Assembly: GCF_009687885.1 (NCBI RefSeq)
Contig: NZ_BLAF01000040.1
Span: 1-64,000 of the forward strand
Length of the DNA: 64,000 nt
Direction of reading: 5' to 3'
Origin: Acrocarpospora pleiomorpha
GTDB lineage: Bacteria > Actinomycetota > Actinomycetes > Streptosporangiales > Streptosporangiaceae
Under the pieces are notes generated by a model. The model did no database searches and was not told the origin of the DNA. It was given only the letters and a program-made list of their open reading frames with translations. The position numbers and the translations under genes are program-made. Of the stretch, positions 49,858 to 58,138 are shown piece after piece; the first letter of the stretch is position 1, and each line of letters begins with the position of its first letter.

Positions 49858-50189
49858 TTCCGCCGGGACTGCTCCAGCTCGGCGAGCAGTTCACGCTGCC
49901 CCACCAGCAGCTCGGTGAGGATCCCCCGGGCCGCCCGCATCAACTCGGACACGTCGGGACCGGCCAGCTCGTAGGCGACGGTCGTCCCGTCGCGCCGGGC
50001 CGTCACCAGCCCGGCCCGGCGCAGCACCGCGAGCTGCTGGGAGAGGTTGGGCGCTTCGACCTCCATCTCGACCAGCAGGTCGCGCACGTGTTTCGGCCCT
50101 TCGCACAGGAGCTCGAGCACCCGGATGCGGAGCGGATGGCCGAGGGTTTTGAACAGTTCGGCCTTGGCCTGGTAGAGCGGCACGGGCAT
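49854..50189 (-). CDS. ArsR/SmtB-family regulator
   Basis: The 111-aa winged-helix protein has 'AELFKTLGHPLRIRVLELLCEGPKHVRDLLVEMEVEAPNLSQQLAVLRRAGLVTARRDGTTVAYELAG'. A lone Cys lies in 'LLCEG', and there is no ELCVC metal motif, so it may sense something other than a thiophilic metal. It starts 2 bp after the DUF3073 gene and is cotranscribed with it. Confidence 0.9.
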   Translation of the reverse strand: MPVPLYQAKAELFKTLGHPLRIRVLELLCEGPKHVRDLLVEMEVEAPNLSQQLAVLRRAGLVTARRDGTTVAYELAGPDVSELMRAARGILTELLVGQRELLAELEQSRRN

Positions 50190-50191
50190 TA

Positions 50192-50365
50192 CTAGACGCC
50201 CTGCTCCGTTTCGTACTGCTCTGTCTCGCTGTCGTCGCTCCGGTTCGCGGCGGGCGCCCCATCGACGCCCAGTTCCCGTCGGAGCGACTCCAGATCGCCG
50301 CCATCGCGATATTTCAGCTCGCGAGCGACCTTCACCTGCTTTGCCTTGGCCCGACCCCGTCCCAT
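50192..50365 (-). CDS. DUF3073 protein
   Basis: The 57-aa protein matches the actinobacterial DUF3073 family: 'MGRGRAKAKQVKVARELKYRDGGDLESLRRELG', with a basic start and an acidic tail. GAGGAGAGG precedes the ATG at 50365; the frame is open 16 codons further but lacks a ribosome site. The function is unknown; the small size and basic N-terminus suggest nucleic-acid or ribosome contact. Confidence 0.9.
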   Translation of the reverse strand: MGRGRAKAKQVKVARELKYRDGGDLESLRRELGVDGAPAANRSDDSETEQYETEQGV

Positions 50366-50445
50366 GGCCTCTCCTCCTCGCTTGCCATGATGGGCAATTA
50401 AGCAAATCTGCAAGTGTCAGCCTAACGTGAGCCGCCGACAAAAAC

Positions 50446-50483
50446 TCGGCTCCGGGCCACCTCGTCAGGTGGCCCGGAGCCGA
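50446..50483 (-). terminator. Strong intrinsic terminator of leuA
   Basis: A perfect 17-bp stem (50446-50462 with 50467-50483) has a CGTC loop and, on the minus strand, is followed by GTTTTTG. It begins 3 nt after the leuA stop and is the most canonical terminator in the window. Confidence 0.93.
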
Positions 50484-50486
50484 ATG

Positions 50487-52199
50487 TCAGCGGTGCGCTC
50501 GGTTGACGGCCGAGATGATCGCCTTCAGCGACGCGGTCGTGGTGTTGGCGTCGATGCCGACCCCCCAGAGGGCCTGCCCGCCGATCTCCCCCTCCACGTA
50601 GGAGGCGGCCTTCGCGTCCGTGCCGGCGCTCATCGCGTGCTCGGTGTAGTCGAGCACCCGGATGTCCACCCCGACCGAGGCGAGCGCGTCGCAGAACGCC
50701 GAGATCGGCCCGTTCCCCCGGCCCTGGATCTCGCGGATCTGGCCGTCCACCCGCACGTCCGCGCTGATCACATCCTGCCCGTCGGCGGAGGACACGTTCC
50801 GGTGCGCGAGCAGCCCGAGCCGCCCCCACGGCCGGTCGGGATTGGGCAGGTACTCATCGGTGAACACCGCCCACATCGCGGCCGGCGTCACCTCGCCGCC
50901 CTCGGCGTCGGTGCGCGCCTGCACCACCCGCGAGAACTCGATCTGCAGCCGCCGCGGCAGGTCGAGGTGGTGGTCGGCCTTCATGATGTAGGCCACGCCC
51001 CCCTTGCCCGACTGGCTGTTGACCCGGATGACCGCCTCGTACGTCCGCCCGATGTCCTTAGGATCGATCGGCAGGTACGGCACCGCCCACGTGAACTCGT
51101 CCACCGGCACCCCCGCCGCGGCGGCGTCCCGCTCCAGATGCTCGAACCCCTTCTTGATCGCATCCTGATGCGACCCGGAGAACGCGGTGTAGACGAGCTC
51201 GCCACCCCACGGGTGCCGCGGATGCACGGGCAGCTGGTTGCAGTACTCAACAACCCTGCGAATCTCATCGATGTCGGAAATGTCGACCTCGGGGTCGATG
51301 CCCTGCGAGAACAGGTTCATGCCCAGCGTGATCAGGCACACGTTGCCGGTGCGCTCGCCGTTGCCGAACAGGCAGCCCTCGATCCGGTCCGCGCCCGCCT
51401 GGTATCCCAGCTCGGCGGCGGCCACGGCGGTGCCGCGGTCGTTGTGCGGGTGCAGGGAGAGGATCACCGAGTCCCGGTAGGCCAGGTTGCGGTGCATCCA
51501 CTCGATCTGGTCGGCGTACACATTCGGGGTGGCCATCTCGACGGTGGCCGGCAGGTTGAGGATCACCTTGCGGTCCGGGGTCGGCTGCCACACGTCGTTG
51601 ACGGCGTTGCAGACCTCCACCGCGTATTCCAGCTCGGTGCCGGTGAACGACTCCGGCGAGTACTGGAAGTAGATCTCGGTGTCGCCCATGTCCTCGGCGA
51701 GCTTCTTGCACAGTTTGGCGCCCTCGACCGCGATGGCGGTGATGCCGTCCTTGTCCTGACCGAACACGACCCGGCGCTGCAACGTCGAGGTGGAGTTGTA
51801 CAGGTGCACGATGGCCTGCTTGGCGCCCTTCACCGACTCGAAGGTGCGCTCGATCAGCTCGGGCCGCGCCTGGGTGAGCACCTGGATGACCACGTCGTCG
51901 GGGATCCGGCCCTCGTCGATGATCTGGCGGATGAAGTCGAACTCGGTCTGCGAGGCGGCCGGGAAGCCGACCTCGATCTCCTTGTAGCCCATCCGGACCA
52001 GCAGCTCGAACATCTTGAGCTTGCGGTGGGCGTCCATCGGATCGATCAGGGCCTGGTTGCCGTCCCGGAGGTCGACGGCGCACCACCGCGGCGCGCGGTC
52101 GATGACCTGATCGGGCCAGGTGCGGTCGGTCAGCCGGATCGGCTCGAAGGGGGCGTAACGCTGGAACGGCATGGGGCTGCGCTGCTGCTGGGGATACAC
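50487..52199 (-). CDS. leuA: 2-isopropylmalate synthase
   Basis: LeuA condenses acetyl-CoA with 2-oxoisovalerate, the first step of leucine synthesis. The ~570-aa protein has the DRE-TIM barrel with 'RWCAVDLRDGNQAL' (catalytic Arg-Asp), 'GYKEIEVGFPAASQTEFDF' and 'LHPHNDRGTAVAAAELG' (metal-binding HxH). The C-terminal LeuA regulatory domain ('IREIQGRGNGPISAFCDALASVG') provides leucine feedback. The GTG at 52199 has AGGAG 8 nt upstream. An ATG at 52247 with GGAG also fits and would add 16 codons. A Leu-rich leader peptide lies upstream. Confidence 0.95.
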   Translation of the reverse strand: MYPQQQRSPMPFQRYAPFEPIRLTDRTWPDQVIDRAPRWCAVDLRDGNQALIDPMDAHRKLKMFELLVRMGYKEIEVGFPAASQTEFDFIRQIIDEGRIPDDVVIQVLTQARPELIERTFESVKGAKQAIVHLYNSTSTLQRRVVFGQDKDGITAIAVEGAKLCKKLAEDMGDTEIYFQYSPESFTGTELEYAVEVCNAVNDVWQPTPDRKVILNLPATVEMATPNVYADQIEWMHRNLAYRDSVILSLHPHNDRGTAVAAAELGYQAGADRIEGCLFGNGERTGNVCLITLGMNLFSQGIDPEVDISDIDEIRRVVEYCNQLPVHPRHPWGGELVYTAFSGSHQDAIKKGFEHLERDAAAAGVPVDEFTWAVPYLPIDPKDIGRTYEAVIRVNSQSGKGGVAYIMKADHHLDLPRRLQIEFSRVVQARTDAEGGEVTPAAMWAVFTDEYLPNPDRPWGRLGLLAHRNVSSADGQDVISADVRVDGQIREIQGRGNGPISAFCDALASVGVDIRVLDYTEHAMSAGTDAKAASYVEGEIGGQALWGVGIDANTTTASLKAIISAVNRAHR

Positions 52200-52247
52200 G
52201 GAAGGGCTCCTGGTGGTCGGATTCACAGAGAAGTGGCCGACGCGCAT

Positions 52248-52293
52248 GGCTCGCTCCGCGACGAGGGAGCCGGCCTAGCTTCTACAGGCCCTC
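52248..52293 (-). promoter_or_regulatory. leuA leader: attenuator-like alternative stems
   Basis: Three pairings compete. GGCCT with AGGCC (52272-52276/52286-52290) and GAGGG with CCCTC (52263-52267/52289-52293) share bases on one side. GGCTC with GAGCC (52248-52252/52267-52271) conflicts with the GAGGG stem and reaches the region of leuA initiation. A ribosome stalled on the Leu codons of the leader would choose between them. There is no U-run, so control could act on translation rather than termination. Confidence 0.6.
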
Positions 52294-52326
52294 GCCGCGG
52301 CAGCTAAGAAGCAGACCGCGCAGCAT
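52282..52326 (-). CDS. leuA leader peptide (14 aa, five Leu)
   Basis: The frame reads MLRGLLLSCRGEGL and stops at TAG. Five of 14 codons are Leu, including two adjacent CTT codons that are rare in this GC-rich genome. A -10-like TACTGT at 52339-52334 lies 7 nt before the ATG, so the transcript probably starts at the start codon. Leucine-dependent attenuation of leuA by such leaders has been proposed for other actinobacteria; here it is inferred from the codon content and the stems that follow. Confidence 0.75.
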   Translation of the reverse strand: MLRGLLLSCRGEGL

Positions 52327-52353
52327 GTCTTGCACAGTAGCAGACCCGGGAGC

Positions 52354-53175
52354 TCAAACTGTCAGCACCTCTAGGAGCTGCTGGACCCGCCCGGCCACCG
52401 AGGCCCGCCCATAGGCCAGGTAGTGCCGGGGATCGACCACTTTGGAGTCGGTCAATCCCCCACGAATTCCAGCGGTGAACATGACGTTCAGCTGGGTCGC
52501 GATATTGATCTTTGTCATCCCATGCCGGACGGCCCGGACCAGCCCCGCGTCGGGCACCCCCGACGAACCGTGCAGCACCAGCGGCACCTCGACCGCCTCC
52601 CGCAGCCGCGTGATCAGCTCGAAGTCCAGCTCGGCGTCCTGCGTCACCATCGCGTGCGACGTCCCCACCGCCACCGCGAGCGCGTCCACCCCCGTCGCCT
52701 CCACAAAGGCCGCGGCCTCGGCCGGATCGGTACGAACCCCCGGCGCGTGCACCCCGTCCTTCCCGCCCACCTCCCCCAGCTCCGCCTCCACGAACACCCC
52801 GGACCGCCGCACGATCTCCGCGGTGGCCGCGACATTCTCCCCGTACGGCAACGCCGACGCGTCGAACATCACCGACGAGAACCCCAGCTGCACCGCCCGC
52901 TCCACCAGCTCCCACGTGGTGGCGTGATCGAGATGCACCGCGACCGGAACCCGCGCCGCGTCGGCGACCGCCAGGCAGGCGGCCCCGATCGCGTCGATCC
53001 CCCCGTGATAGGCGACCGTGTTCTCGCTGACCTGCAGGATCGCCGGCTCCCCGATCCGTTCCGCCCCTGTCACGATGCCCACGGCGTGCGCGATCTCGAT
53101 CACGTTGAACGCGCCCGCCCCCACCCGCCGCCGCCGGGCGTTGTCGATGATCTCGGCGGTGGTGATCAACGTCAT
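52354..53175 (-). CDS. Class II ketose-bisphosphate aldolase
   Basis: The 273-aa zinc enzyme has 'GAGAFNVIEIAHAVGIV', metal ligands in 'VAVHLDHATTW', 'VMFDASALPYGENV', 'VEAELGEVGGKDG', 'AVAVGTSHAM' and 'PLVLHGSSGVPD'. It is of the GatY/KbaY/Fba type, cleaving tagatose or fructose 1,6-bisphosphate. It overlaps by 4 bp the gene of a SIS-domain sugar isomerase. This suggests catabolism of an amino sugar such as galactosamine rather than central glycolysis. Confidence 0.9.
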   Translation of the reverse strand: MTLITTAEIIDNARRRRVGAGAFNVIEIAHAVGIVTGAERIGEPAILQVSENTVAYHGGIDAIGAACLAVADAARVPVAVHLDHATTWELVERAVQLGFSSVMFDASALPYGENVAATAEIVRRSGVFVEAELGEVGGKDGVHAPGVRTDPAEAAAFVEATGVDALAVAVGTSHAMVTQDAELDFELITRLREAVEVPLVLHGSSGVPDAGLVRAVRHGMTKINIATQLNVMFTAGIRGGLTDSKVVDPRHYLAYGRASVAGRVQQLLEVLTV

Positions 53176-54038
53176 CCGGTCACGACCGAACGGGACAGAT
53201 GATCAGGGCTGTCGCAGTTCAGCCCTCGATGCCGCGCGAAAGCCACCGCCAGCCGGTGCACCACAACCAGCTCCGCCTGCGGATCGGCTGCGGCGATCCT
53301 GAGCGTCGCCCCCGTCCCGGCGATCGCGCCGATGACGTCCTCAGGCAACGGCGCCAGCGACCACACCAGGCTCCGCGGCCCCGCGCACGCGATCGGCCCG
53401 TGCCGGTATTCCAGCGTCGCGTACGACTCCGTCCACAACTTGGCCGCCTCCCGGCACTTGAGCGCCGCCTCCTCGGCCAGCCCCAGCGTCCACCCCGTCC
53501 CCAGGAAGACGACGTGATCGAAGTCCGCGGGATCCGGCAGCGGCTCCTGGAGGGCGTGCTCGGCCTCGGCGGGCAGTCCGCTCACGTCCTCGCCGATCGA
53601 GGCGCGCAGCAGCGTGAGCGCCGAGGTGGCGAAGCGGGTCTGCACTACCGACCGCTCGTCGGCGAAGTCCAGCAGCACCTGCCGGTGGGTCAGCTCGGTG
53701 ATCGGCGACCCGGGCGTGCCGGTGATCGCGACCGTGGTCATGCGCTCGGACAGCTGCTCCGCCAGCGGCAGCAGATCGCTGGTCGTGCCCGACCGAGACA
53801 GCAGGATCGCCATGTCGTACGGATCCTCGTCGGCGAACTCGGTGGCGATGGTGGCCCTGGTCCGCCCCCGGCCCAGGCTCTGCCGGCGTCGCGCGTACGC
53901 GTCGAGGATGTAGAACGAGGTCCCGCAGCCGACCCCGAGCACGTTCAGCCCGGCTCGGGGCAGATCCGCGTACGGGACAGCCAGGGTCCTGGTCCACATC
54001 TCCGGCTGGCTCTGGACCTCGGCTTGGGTATGGCTCAC
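53172..54038 (-). CDS. SIS-domain sugar isomerase/deaminase (AgaS/GlmS-C-like)
   Basis: The 288-aa protein has two SIS domains. The first has 'VLGVGCGTSFYILDAYARRR' and 'ILLSRSGTTSDLL'; the second has 'VVFLGTGWTLGLAEEAALKCREAAKLWTESYATLEYRHGP', the conserved Glu and His region of amino-sugar isomerases. It lacks a glutaminase domain, so it would act on phosphorylated amino sugars as AgaS does. The GTG at 54038 follows GGGAGA; an ATG at 54065 is possible. It is cotranscribed with the aldolase. Confidence 0.88.
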   Translation of the reverse strand: MSHTQAEVQSQPEMWTRTLAVPYADLPRAGLNVLGVGCGTSFYILDAYARRRQSLGRGRTRATIATEFADEDPYDMAILLSRSGTTSDLLPLAEQLSERMTTVAITGTPGSPITELTHRQVLLDFADERSVVQTRFATSALTLLRASIGEDVSGLPAEAEHALQEPLPDPADFDHVVFLGTGWTLGLAEEAALKCREAAKLWTESYATLEYRHGPIACAGPRSLVWSLAPLPEDVIGAIAGTGATLRIAAADPQAELVVVHRLAVAFARHRGLNCDSPDHLSRSVVTG

Positions 54039-54074
54039 CGCTGCGTCTCCCACTGTCGGCAACATCCCCGACAA

Positions 54075-54101
54075 CCTCTCAAAACTCTCAAATCTGTCAA
54101 A
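54075..54101 (-). repeat. Three tandem 9-mers upstream of the SIS gene
   Basis: On the minus strand TTTGACAGA, TTTGAGAGT and TTTGAGAGG follow without gaps. The first includes a TTGACA -35-like hexamer. Short direct repeats in such a place may bind a DeoR- or LacI-like regulator, but none is encoded nearby. Confidence 0.45.
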
Positions 54102-54168
54102 CCAGGCCCGTACTGGCGTGGTGATCGCCAGGACATAGAGTGTCGGAAAAGCGAGAAGGAGGCACGTC

Positions 54169-54414
54169 ATGCGGGACAACGAGATCCTCTCCAAGATCGG
54201 CGAACTGGTGGAGGAGGAACGGGAGCTTCGCGAGCGGCTGGCCGCGGGCCAGGTCTCCAGCAGCGAGGAGCGCTCCCGGATCAAGACCCTGGAAGAGTCC
54301 CTCGACCAGTGCTGGGACCTGCTCCGCCAGCGCCGCGCCAAACGCCAGGTCGGCGACAACCCCGACAACGCGGAAACCCGCTCGGTCACCGAGGTCGAGG
54401 GCTACCGCCAGTAA
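54169..54414 (+). CDS. DUF2630 protein
   Basis: The 81-aa protein is a charged helical hairpin: 'DNEILSKIGELVEEERELRERLAAG', then 'RSRIKTLEESLDQCWDLLRQRRAKRQVGDNPDNA'. This is the DUF2630 pattern of actinobacteria. It is cytoplasmic and probably coiled-coil; the function is unknown. GAAGGAGG precedes the ATG. Confidence 0.9.
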   Translation: MRDNEILSKIGELVEEERELRERLAAGQVSSSEERSRIKTLEESLDQCWDLLRQRRAKRQVGDNPDNAETRSVTEVEGYRQ

Positions 54415-54424
54415 CGCGCGTCCC

Positions 54425-54441
54425 ATCCGCTATAAGCGGAT
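54425..54441. promoter_or_regulatory. 17-bp perfect palindrome before the GNAT gene
   Basis: ATCCGCT-ATA-AGCGGAT is a perfect 7-3-7 dyad lying 10 bp after the DUF2630 stop and 44 bp before the GNAT ATG. Its centre TATAAG could be a -10 element. It may be an operator; the stem is too short for a convincing terminator. Confidence 0.5.
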
Positions 54442-54485
54442 AAATCCGGTCGCTCGGCGCCCGCGCCAGAGGGTTTGCTGGACGC

Positions 54486-55457
54486 ATGGACATCGAGCGT
54501 CTTGACTACGCCGACCCCGGCGACCGCCTGCACTCGTTCCACGCCATCGCCGCCGCCGATGAGGAACCCGGCCCGGTCTCGTCCTTCCCGCGTTTCGCCG
54601 TGGTGGCCGAACACGGTTGGGTCGCCCAACCCGGCGAAACCTACGTCGCCCGCCTCGACAGCCAGATCGTCGGCGGCGTCGCGGTGCACTTCCCGGGCCC
54701 CGACAACGCGCACGCGGCGTTGTTACGCATCTTCCACGTCGGCTCCGCCCACCGCCGCCAAGGCATCGGCACCGCCCTCCTCGAACACGCCATCGCCCGC
54801 GCCCGAGCCCACGACCGCCAGGTCATCTTCGCCGAGGCCCGTCCCGACTCCCCCGGCGGCGCCTTCGCCCGCGAACACGGCTTCGAAGCCGCTTCCGCCC
54901 AGGCCAGACGCATCCTCGACCTGACCGCCGTCGACTGGAACGCGTATGAGAAAGGCGTGGCGAGCCTCTCCCCCGACTACATCCTGGACCGCTGGCAGGA
55001 CGCGGCCCCCGACGACCTCGTCGACGACGCCGCCACCCTGATGGCCGCCATGAACGACGCCCCCACCGACGGCATGGACGTCGAACCCATCCGCTGGGAC
55101 GCCGCCCGAGTCCGCACATTCGAAGCGGGCTGGGCCAAAGCCCAGCAAACCGCCTACACCACGGTGGCCCGCCACCGCGCCACCGGCCACGCCGTCGGTT
55201 TCACCCGCATCATCGCCGACAACACCCCCGACGGCTGGGGCCGCCAAACCGACACCGCCGTCCTCCGCGAACACCGCGGCCACCACCTCGGCCTGATCAT
55301 GAAACAGGCCAACACCACCTGGTTCCACAACCAGGAACCCACCGCCACCCGGATAATCACCTGGAACGCGGTCACGAACGCCCGCATGATCGCCATCAAC
55401 GAACGACTCGGCTACCAGTTGCTCGACGTCTGGAACGAGTGGCAACTCTCGCTCTAG
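54486..55457 (+). CDS. Tandem GNAT acetyltransferase
   Basis: The 323-aa protein has two GNAT folds. The first (about 1-150) keeps the acetyl-CoA site 'RIFHVGSAHRRQGIGTALLEHAIARAR' (RRxGxG/A). The second (about 170-323) has 'DTAVLREHRGHHLGLIMKQANTTWF' and 'NAVTNARMIAINERLGYQLLD'. The double layout resembles mycothiol synthase and Eis-like or streptothricin-type enzymes; the substrate cannot be named. The ATG has only a distant GAGGG. It converges on urtE with a shared terminator between. Confidence 0.88.
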   Translation: MDIERLDYADPGDRLHSFHAIAAADEEPGPVSSFPRFAVVAEHGWVAQPGETYVARLDSQIVGGVAVHFPGPDNAHAALLRIFHVGSAHRRQGIGTALLEHAIARARAHDRQVIFAEARPDSPGGAFAREHGFEAASAQARRILDLTAVDWNAYEKGVASLSPDYILDRWQDAAPDDLVDDAATLMAAMNDAPTDGMDVEPIRWDAARVRTFEAGWAKAQQTAYTTVARHRATGHAVGFTRIIADNTPDGWGRQTDTAVLREHRGHHLGLIMKQANTTWFHNQEPTATRIITWNAVTNARMIAINERLGYQLLDVWNEWQLSL

Positions 55458-55479
55458 ACCTCCAGGCGCGGGCGCGCCG

Positions 55480-55516
55480 ATCACCCGTCCGGCGACCTGG
55501 CAGCTGGACGGGTGAT
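55480..55516. terminator. Bidirectional terminator between the GNAT gene and urtE
   Basis: ATCACCCGTCC (55480-55490) pairs with GGACGGGTGAT (55506-55516) across a 15-base loop. It lies 22 bp after the GNAT stop and 26 bp after the converging urtE stop. Confidence 0.75.
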
Positions 55517-55542
55517 GCCCATCGCGGGGTCACGGCCGCGCG

Positions 55543-56232
55543 TCACACGGCGAGCAGGCGGCGGGCCTCCTCGCCCTGGAGGTCGGCGGCCGTGCCCGCG
55601 TGGACGACGCGGCCGGCGTCGAGGATGACGTAGCGGTCGGCCAGGCGCATGGCGAGGTCGAGGTACTGCTCGACCAGGAGGATGGCGATGCCGGAGGCGT
55701 GCAGCTGCTCGATCGCCTCCTCGATCTCGATGATGATCGAGGGCTGGATGCCCTCGGTGGGCTCGTCGAGGATGAGGAGTTTGGGTTGGGTGACAAGGGC
55801 GCGGGCGATGGCGAGCTGTTGTTGCTGGCCGCCGGAGAGGAAGCCGGCGCGGCGTTTGAGTAGGGGTTTCAGGCGGGGGAAGACGTCCAGGGCCTCGTCG
55901 AGGGCGGAGGCGGGGTTGCCGGAGGCGTCGAGGGTGACCTGGAGGTTGGCGTGGACGGTGAGTTGGGGGAAGGTTTCGTGGCCTTGGGGGACGTAGCCGA
56001 GGCCTAGCCGTACCCGCTCGTGGGGTTTGAGCTTGGTGATGTCGCGGTCGGCGAAGGTGACGGTGCCGGCGGTGGTGGGGAGCACGCCCATCAGGGTGTT
56101 GAGCAGGGTGGTCTTGCCGACGCCGTTGCGGCCCATCACGCAGACGAGCTGGCCGGGGGCCACCTCGAGGGAGACGCCGAACAGGACGCGGGCGCGGCCA
56201 TATCCGGATTCCAGACGGTCAACTGACAACAT
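55543..56232 (-). CDS. urtE: Urea ABC transporter ATP-binding protein UrtE
   Basis: The 229-aa LivF-type ATPase has 'LVCVMGRNGVGKTTLLNTLMG' (Walker A), 'LSGGQQQQLAIARAL' (signature) and 'LLILDEPTEGIQPSI', where the 'EGIQPSI' extension is typical of UrtE. The H-loop reads 'ILLVEQYLDLA', with Gln-Tyr following Glu as in other LivF proteins. It is the last gene of urtABCDE and starts 62 bp after urtD. Confidence 0.95.
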   Translation of the reverse strand: MLSVDRLESGYGRARVLFGVSLEVAPGQLVCVMGRNGVGKTTLLNTLMGVLPTTAGTVTFADRDITKLKPHERVRLGLGYVPQGHETFPQLTVHANLQVTLDASGNPASALDEALDVFPRLKPLLKRRAGFLSGGQQQQLAIARALVTQPKLLILDEPTEGIQPSIIIEIEEAIEQLHASGIAILLVEQYLDLAMRLADRYVILDAGRVVHAGTAADLQGEEARRLLAV

Positions 56233-56294
56233 TGTGCGCGGCCTTCCCGTGACTGGCTTTCAGGGGGGCGAGCCCATGACGGGCGTGAAGGAGG

Positions 56295-57056
56295 TCACGT
56301 GACGGCATCGTGGGCGGCCTCCTCGCGGGCGCGGCCCAGGTAGACCTCCTGGACGCGGGGGTCGGCGCGTACCTCGTCCACCGAGCCTTCGATCAGGACT
56401 TTGCCTTCGTGCAGGACGGTCACCTGGGAGGCGTACCTGCGGAGGAACTCCATGTCGTGCTCGATCACGATGACCGTGTGGTCCTTGGCGATGGAGGTGA
56501 GGAGCTCGCCGGTGCGGGCGCGTTCGTCCGAGGACATGCCGGCCACCGGCTCGTCCAGCAGGAGCAGGCGCGGGCCCTGCGCGATGAGCATGCCGATCTC
56601 CAGCCACTGGCGCTGGCCGTGCGAGAGCACGCCCGCCTTGCGGGGCGCCAGGTCGGCCAGGCCGGTGGTCTCCAGGGCCTGCTCGACGGCGGCGATCACG
56701 CCCTTGCGCCGCCGCAGCAGCGACCAGAGCGGGCGGCGGAACGAGGCCGCCAGGTCGAGGTTCTCCAGCACGGTGAGGTCCTCGAACACCACCGAGGTCT
56801 GGAAGGTGCGGCCGATGCCGAGCCGGACCCGCTCGTGCTCGCGCTTGCCCGCCAGCGAGTTCCCGTCGAAGACGACGGTGCCGGTGGTCGGTTTGGTGAG
56901 GCCGGTGATGATGTCGATGAGGGTGGTCTTGCCGGCGCCGTTCGGGCCGATCAGGAAGCGCAACTCGCCGCTGTCCACGGTGAAGTCCACGCCGTCGATG
57001 GCCCGGAAGCCGTCGAACACCACGGAGAGGTCGCGAACCTCCAGCAGCGCCGTCAT
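56295..57056 (-). CDS. urtD: Urea ABC transporter ATP-binding protein UrtD
   Basis: The 253-aa LivG-type ATPase has 'LRFLIGPNGAGKTTLIDIITGLTKPTTG' (Walker A), 'GIGRTFQTSVVFEDLTVLENL', the signature-region variant 'LSHGQRQWLEIGMLIAQGPRLLLLDEPVAGMS' and 'VIVIEHDMEFLRRYA'. The 'SHGQRQWLEI' form is characteristic of UrtD. It overlaps urtC by 4 bp. Confidence 0.96.
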   Translation of the reverse strand: MTALLEVRDLSVVFDGFRAIDGVDFTVDSGELRFLIGPNGAGKTTLIDIITGLTKPTTGTVVFDGNSLAGKREHERVRLGIGRTFQTSVVFEDLTVLENLDLAASFRRPLWSLLRRRKGVIAAVEQALETTGLADLAPRKAGVLSHGQRQWLEIGMLIAQGPRLLLLDEPVAGMSSDERARTGELLTSIAKDHTVIVIEHDMEFLRRYASQVTVLHEGKVLIEGSVDEVRADPRVQEVYLGRAREEAAHDAVT

Positions 57057-58138
57057 GCCGACGCCTCCTTCCGCACCCGGGCGCGCAGCGCCGTGGCCAC
57101 GCCCACGATGCCCTTCGGGGCGAGCGTCATGACCAGGATGAACAGCGCGCCCTGCAGGTAGAGCCAGGCGTCCGGCAGTTCCTCGCTGAAGTAGGTCTTG
57201 GCGTAGCCCATGACGACCGCGCCGAGCACCGCCCCGGCCAGCGCGAACCGCCCGCCGACGGCGACCGCGACCACCAGTTCCAGCGAGGGCACCACGCCGA
57301 GCAGCGCGGGCGAGATGATCCCGACGACGGGCACGAACAGCGCCCCGGCGATGCCCGCCATCACCGCCGAGATGGCGAACGTGATCGTTTTCACGGTGGC
57401 GGGGTTGTAGCCGAGGAACCGCACCCGGTCCTCCCCGTCCCGCACGGCCAGCAGCAGCCGCCCGAACCGGCTGCGCACCAGCTGCCAGGCCGCCAGGTAG
57501 AGCACGCCCAGCACGATCGCCACCGTCAGGTAGAGCCCGCGCTGCGTGGACTCGGCGGCCACGTCGTTGCCGAAGAAGTCGAAGAAGTTGGTCAGCCCGT
57601 TGGTCCCCCCGGTGAGCCCCTGCTGGCCGATCAGCAGGATCACCATCGCGGCCGCCAGTGCCTGGGTGAGAATCGCAAAGTACGCCCCGCGCACGCGTTG
57701 CCGGAACACCAGCGTGCCCAGCAGCACCGCCACGACCAGCGGCACGACCACCACCATGGCCAGCGCGAACACCGGATTGCCGAACGGCGCCCAGAGCGCG
57801 GGCAGGTCCTCGACCCCGCTCCACACCATGAAGTCGGGCAGGTCCCCGCCGGCGTCGTTGAGCTTCAGATACATGCCCATCGCGTAGCCGCCCAGGCCGA
57901 AGAAGACACCCTGGCCGAGGGTGAGCATGCCGCCCTGCCCCCAGGCGAGGCCGATCCCGAGCGCGACGATGGCGTAGCAGAGGTATTTGGCCAGCAGGCC
58001 AAGACGGAAGGGTTCCAGCACCAGCGGCATGACCACCAGCGCGATGATCGCGACCGCGACGAACACGGCCGGGCCCTTCCACTGGCGCGGTTCCTTGGGC
58101 GTGAGTTGCTGGGTCGGCTTCTCCAGGACTGCGGTCAT
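57053..58138 (-). CDS. urtC: Urea ABC transporter permease UrtC
   Basis: The 361-aa LivM-like membrane protein has about ten helices. Characteristic motifs are 'GIGLAWGQGGMLTLGQGVFFGLGGYAMGMYL' and 'VRGAYFAILTQALAAAMVILLIGQQGLTGGTNGLT'. The coupling region is 'GEDRVRFLGYNPATVKTITFAISAVMAGIAGALF'. Both ends overlap neighbouring urt genes by 4 bp, so the permeases and UrtD are translated in step. Confidence 0.96.
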   Translation of the reverse strand: MTAVLEKPTQQLTPKEPRQWKGPAVFVAVAIIALVVMPLVLEPFRLGLLAKYLCYAIVALGIGLAWGQGGMLTLGQGVFFGLGGYAMGMYLKLNDAGGDLPDFMVWSGVEDLPALWAPFGNPVFALAMVVVVPLVVAVLLGTLVFRQRVRGAYFAILTQALAAAMVILLIGQQGLTGGTNGLTNFFDFFGNDVAAESTQRGLYLTVAIVLGVLYLAAWQLVRSRFGRLLLAVRDGEDRVRFLGYNPATVKTITFAISAVMAGIAGALFVPVVGIISPALLGVVPSLELVVAVAVGGRFALAGAVLGAVVMGYAKTYFSEELPDAWLYLQGALFILVMTLAPKGIVGVATALRARVRKEASA

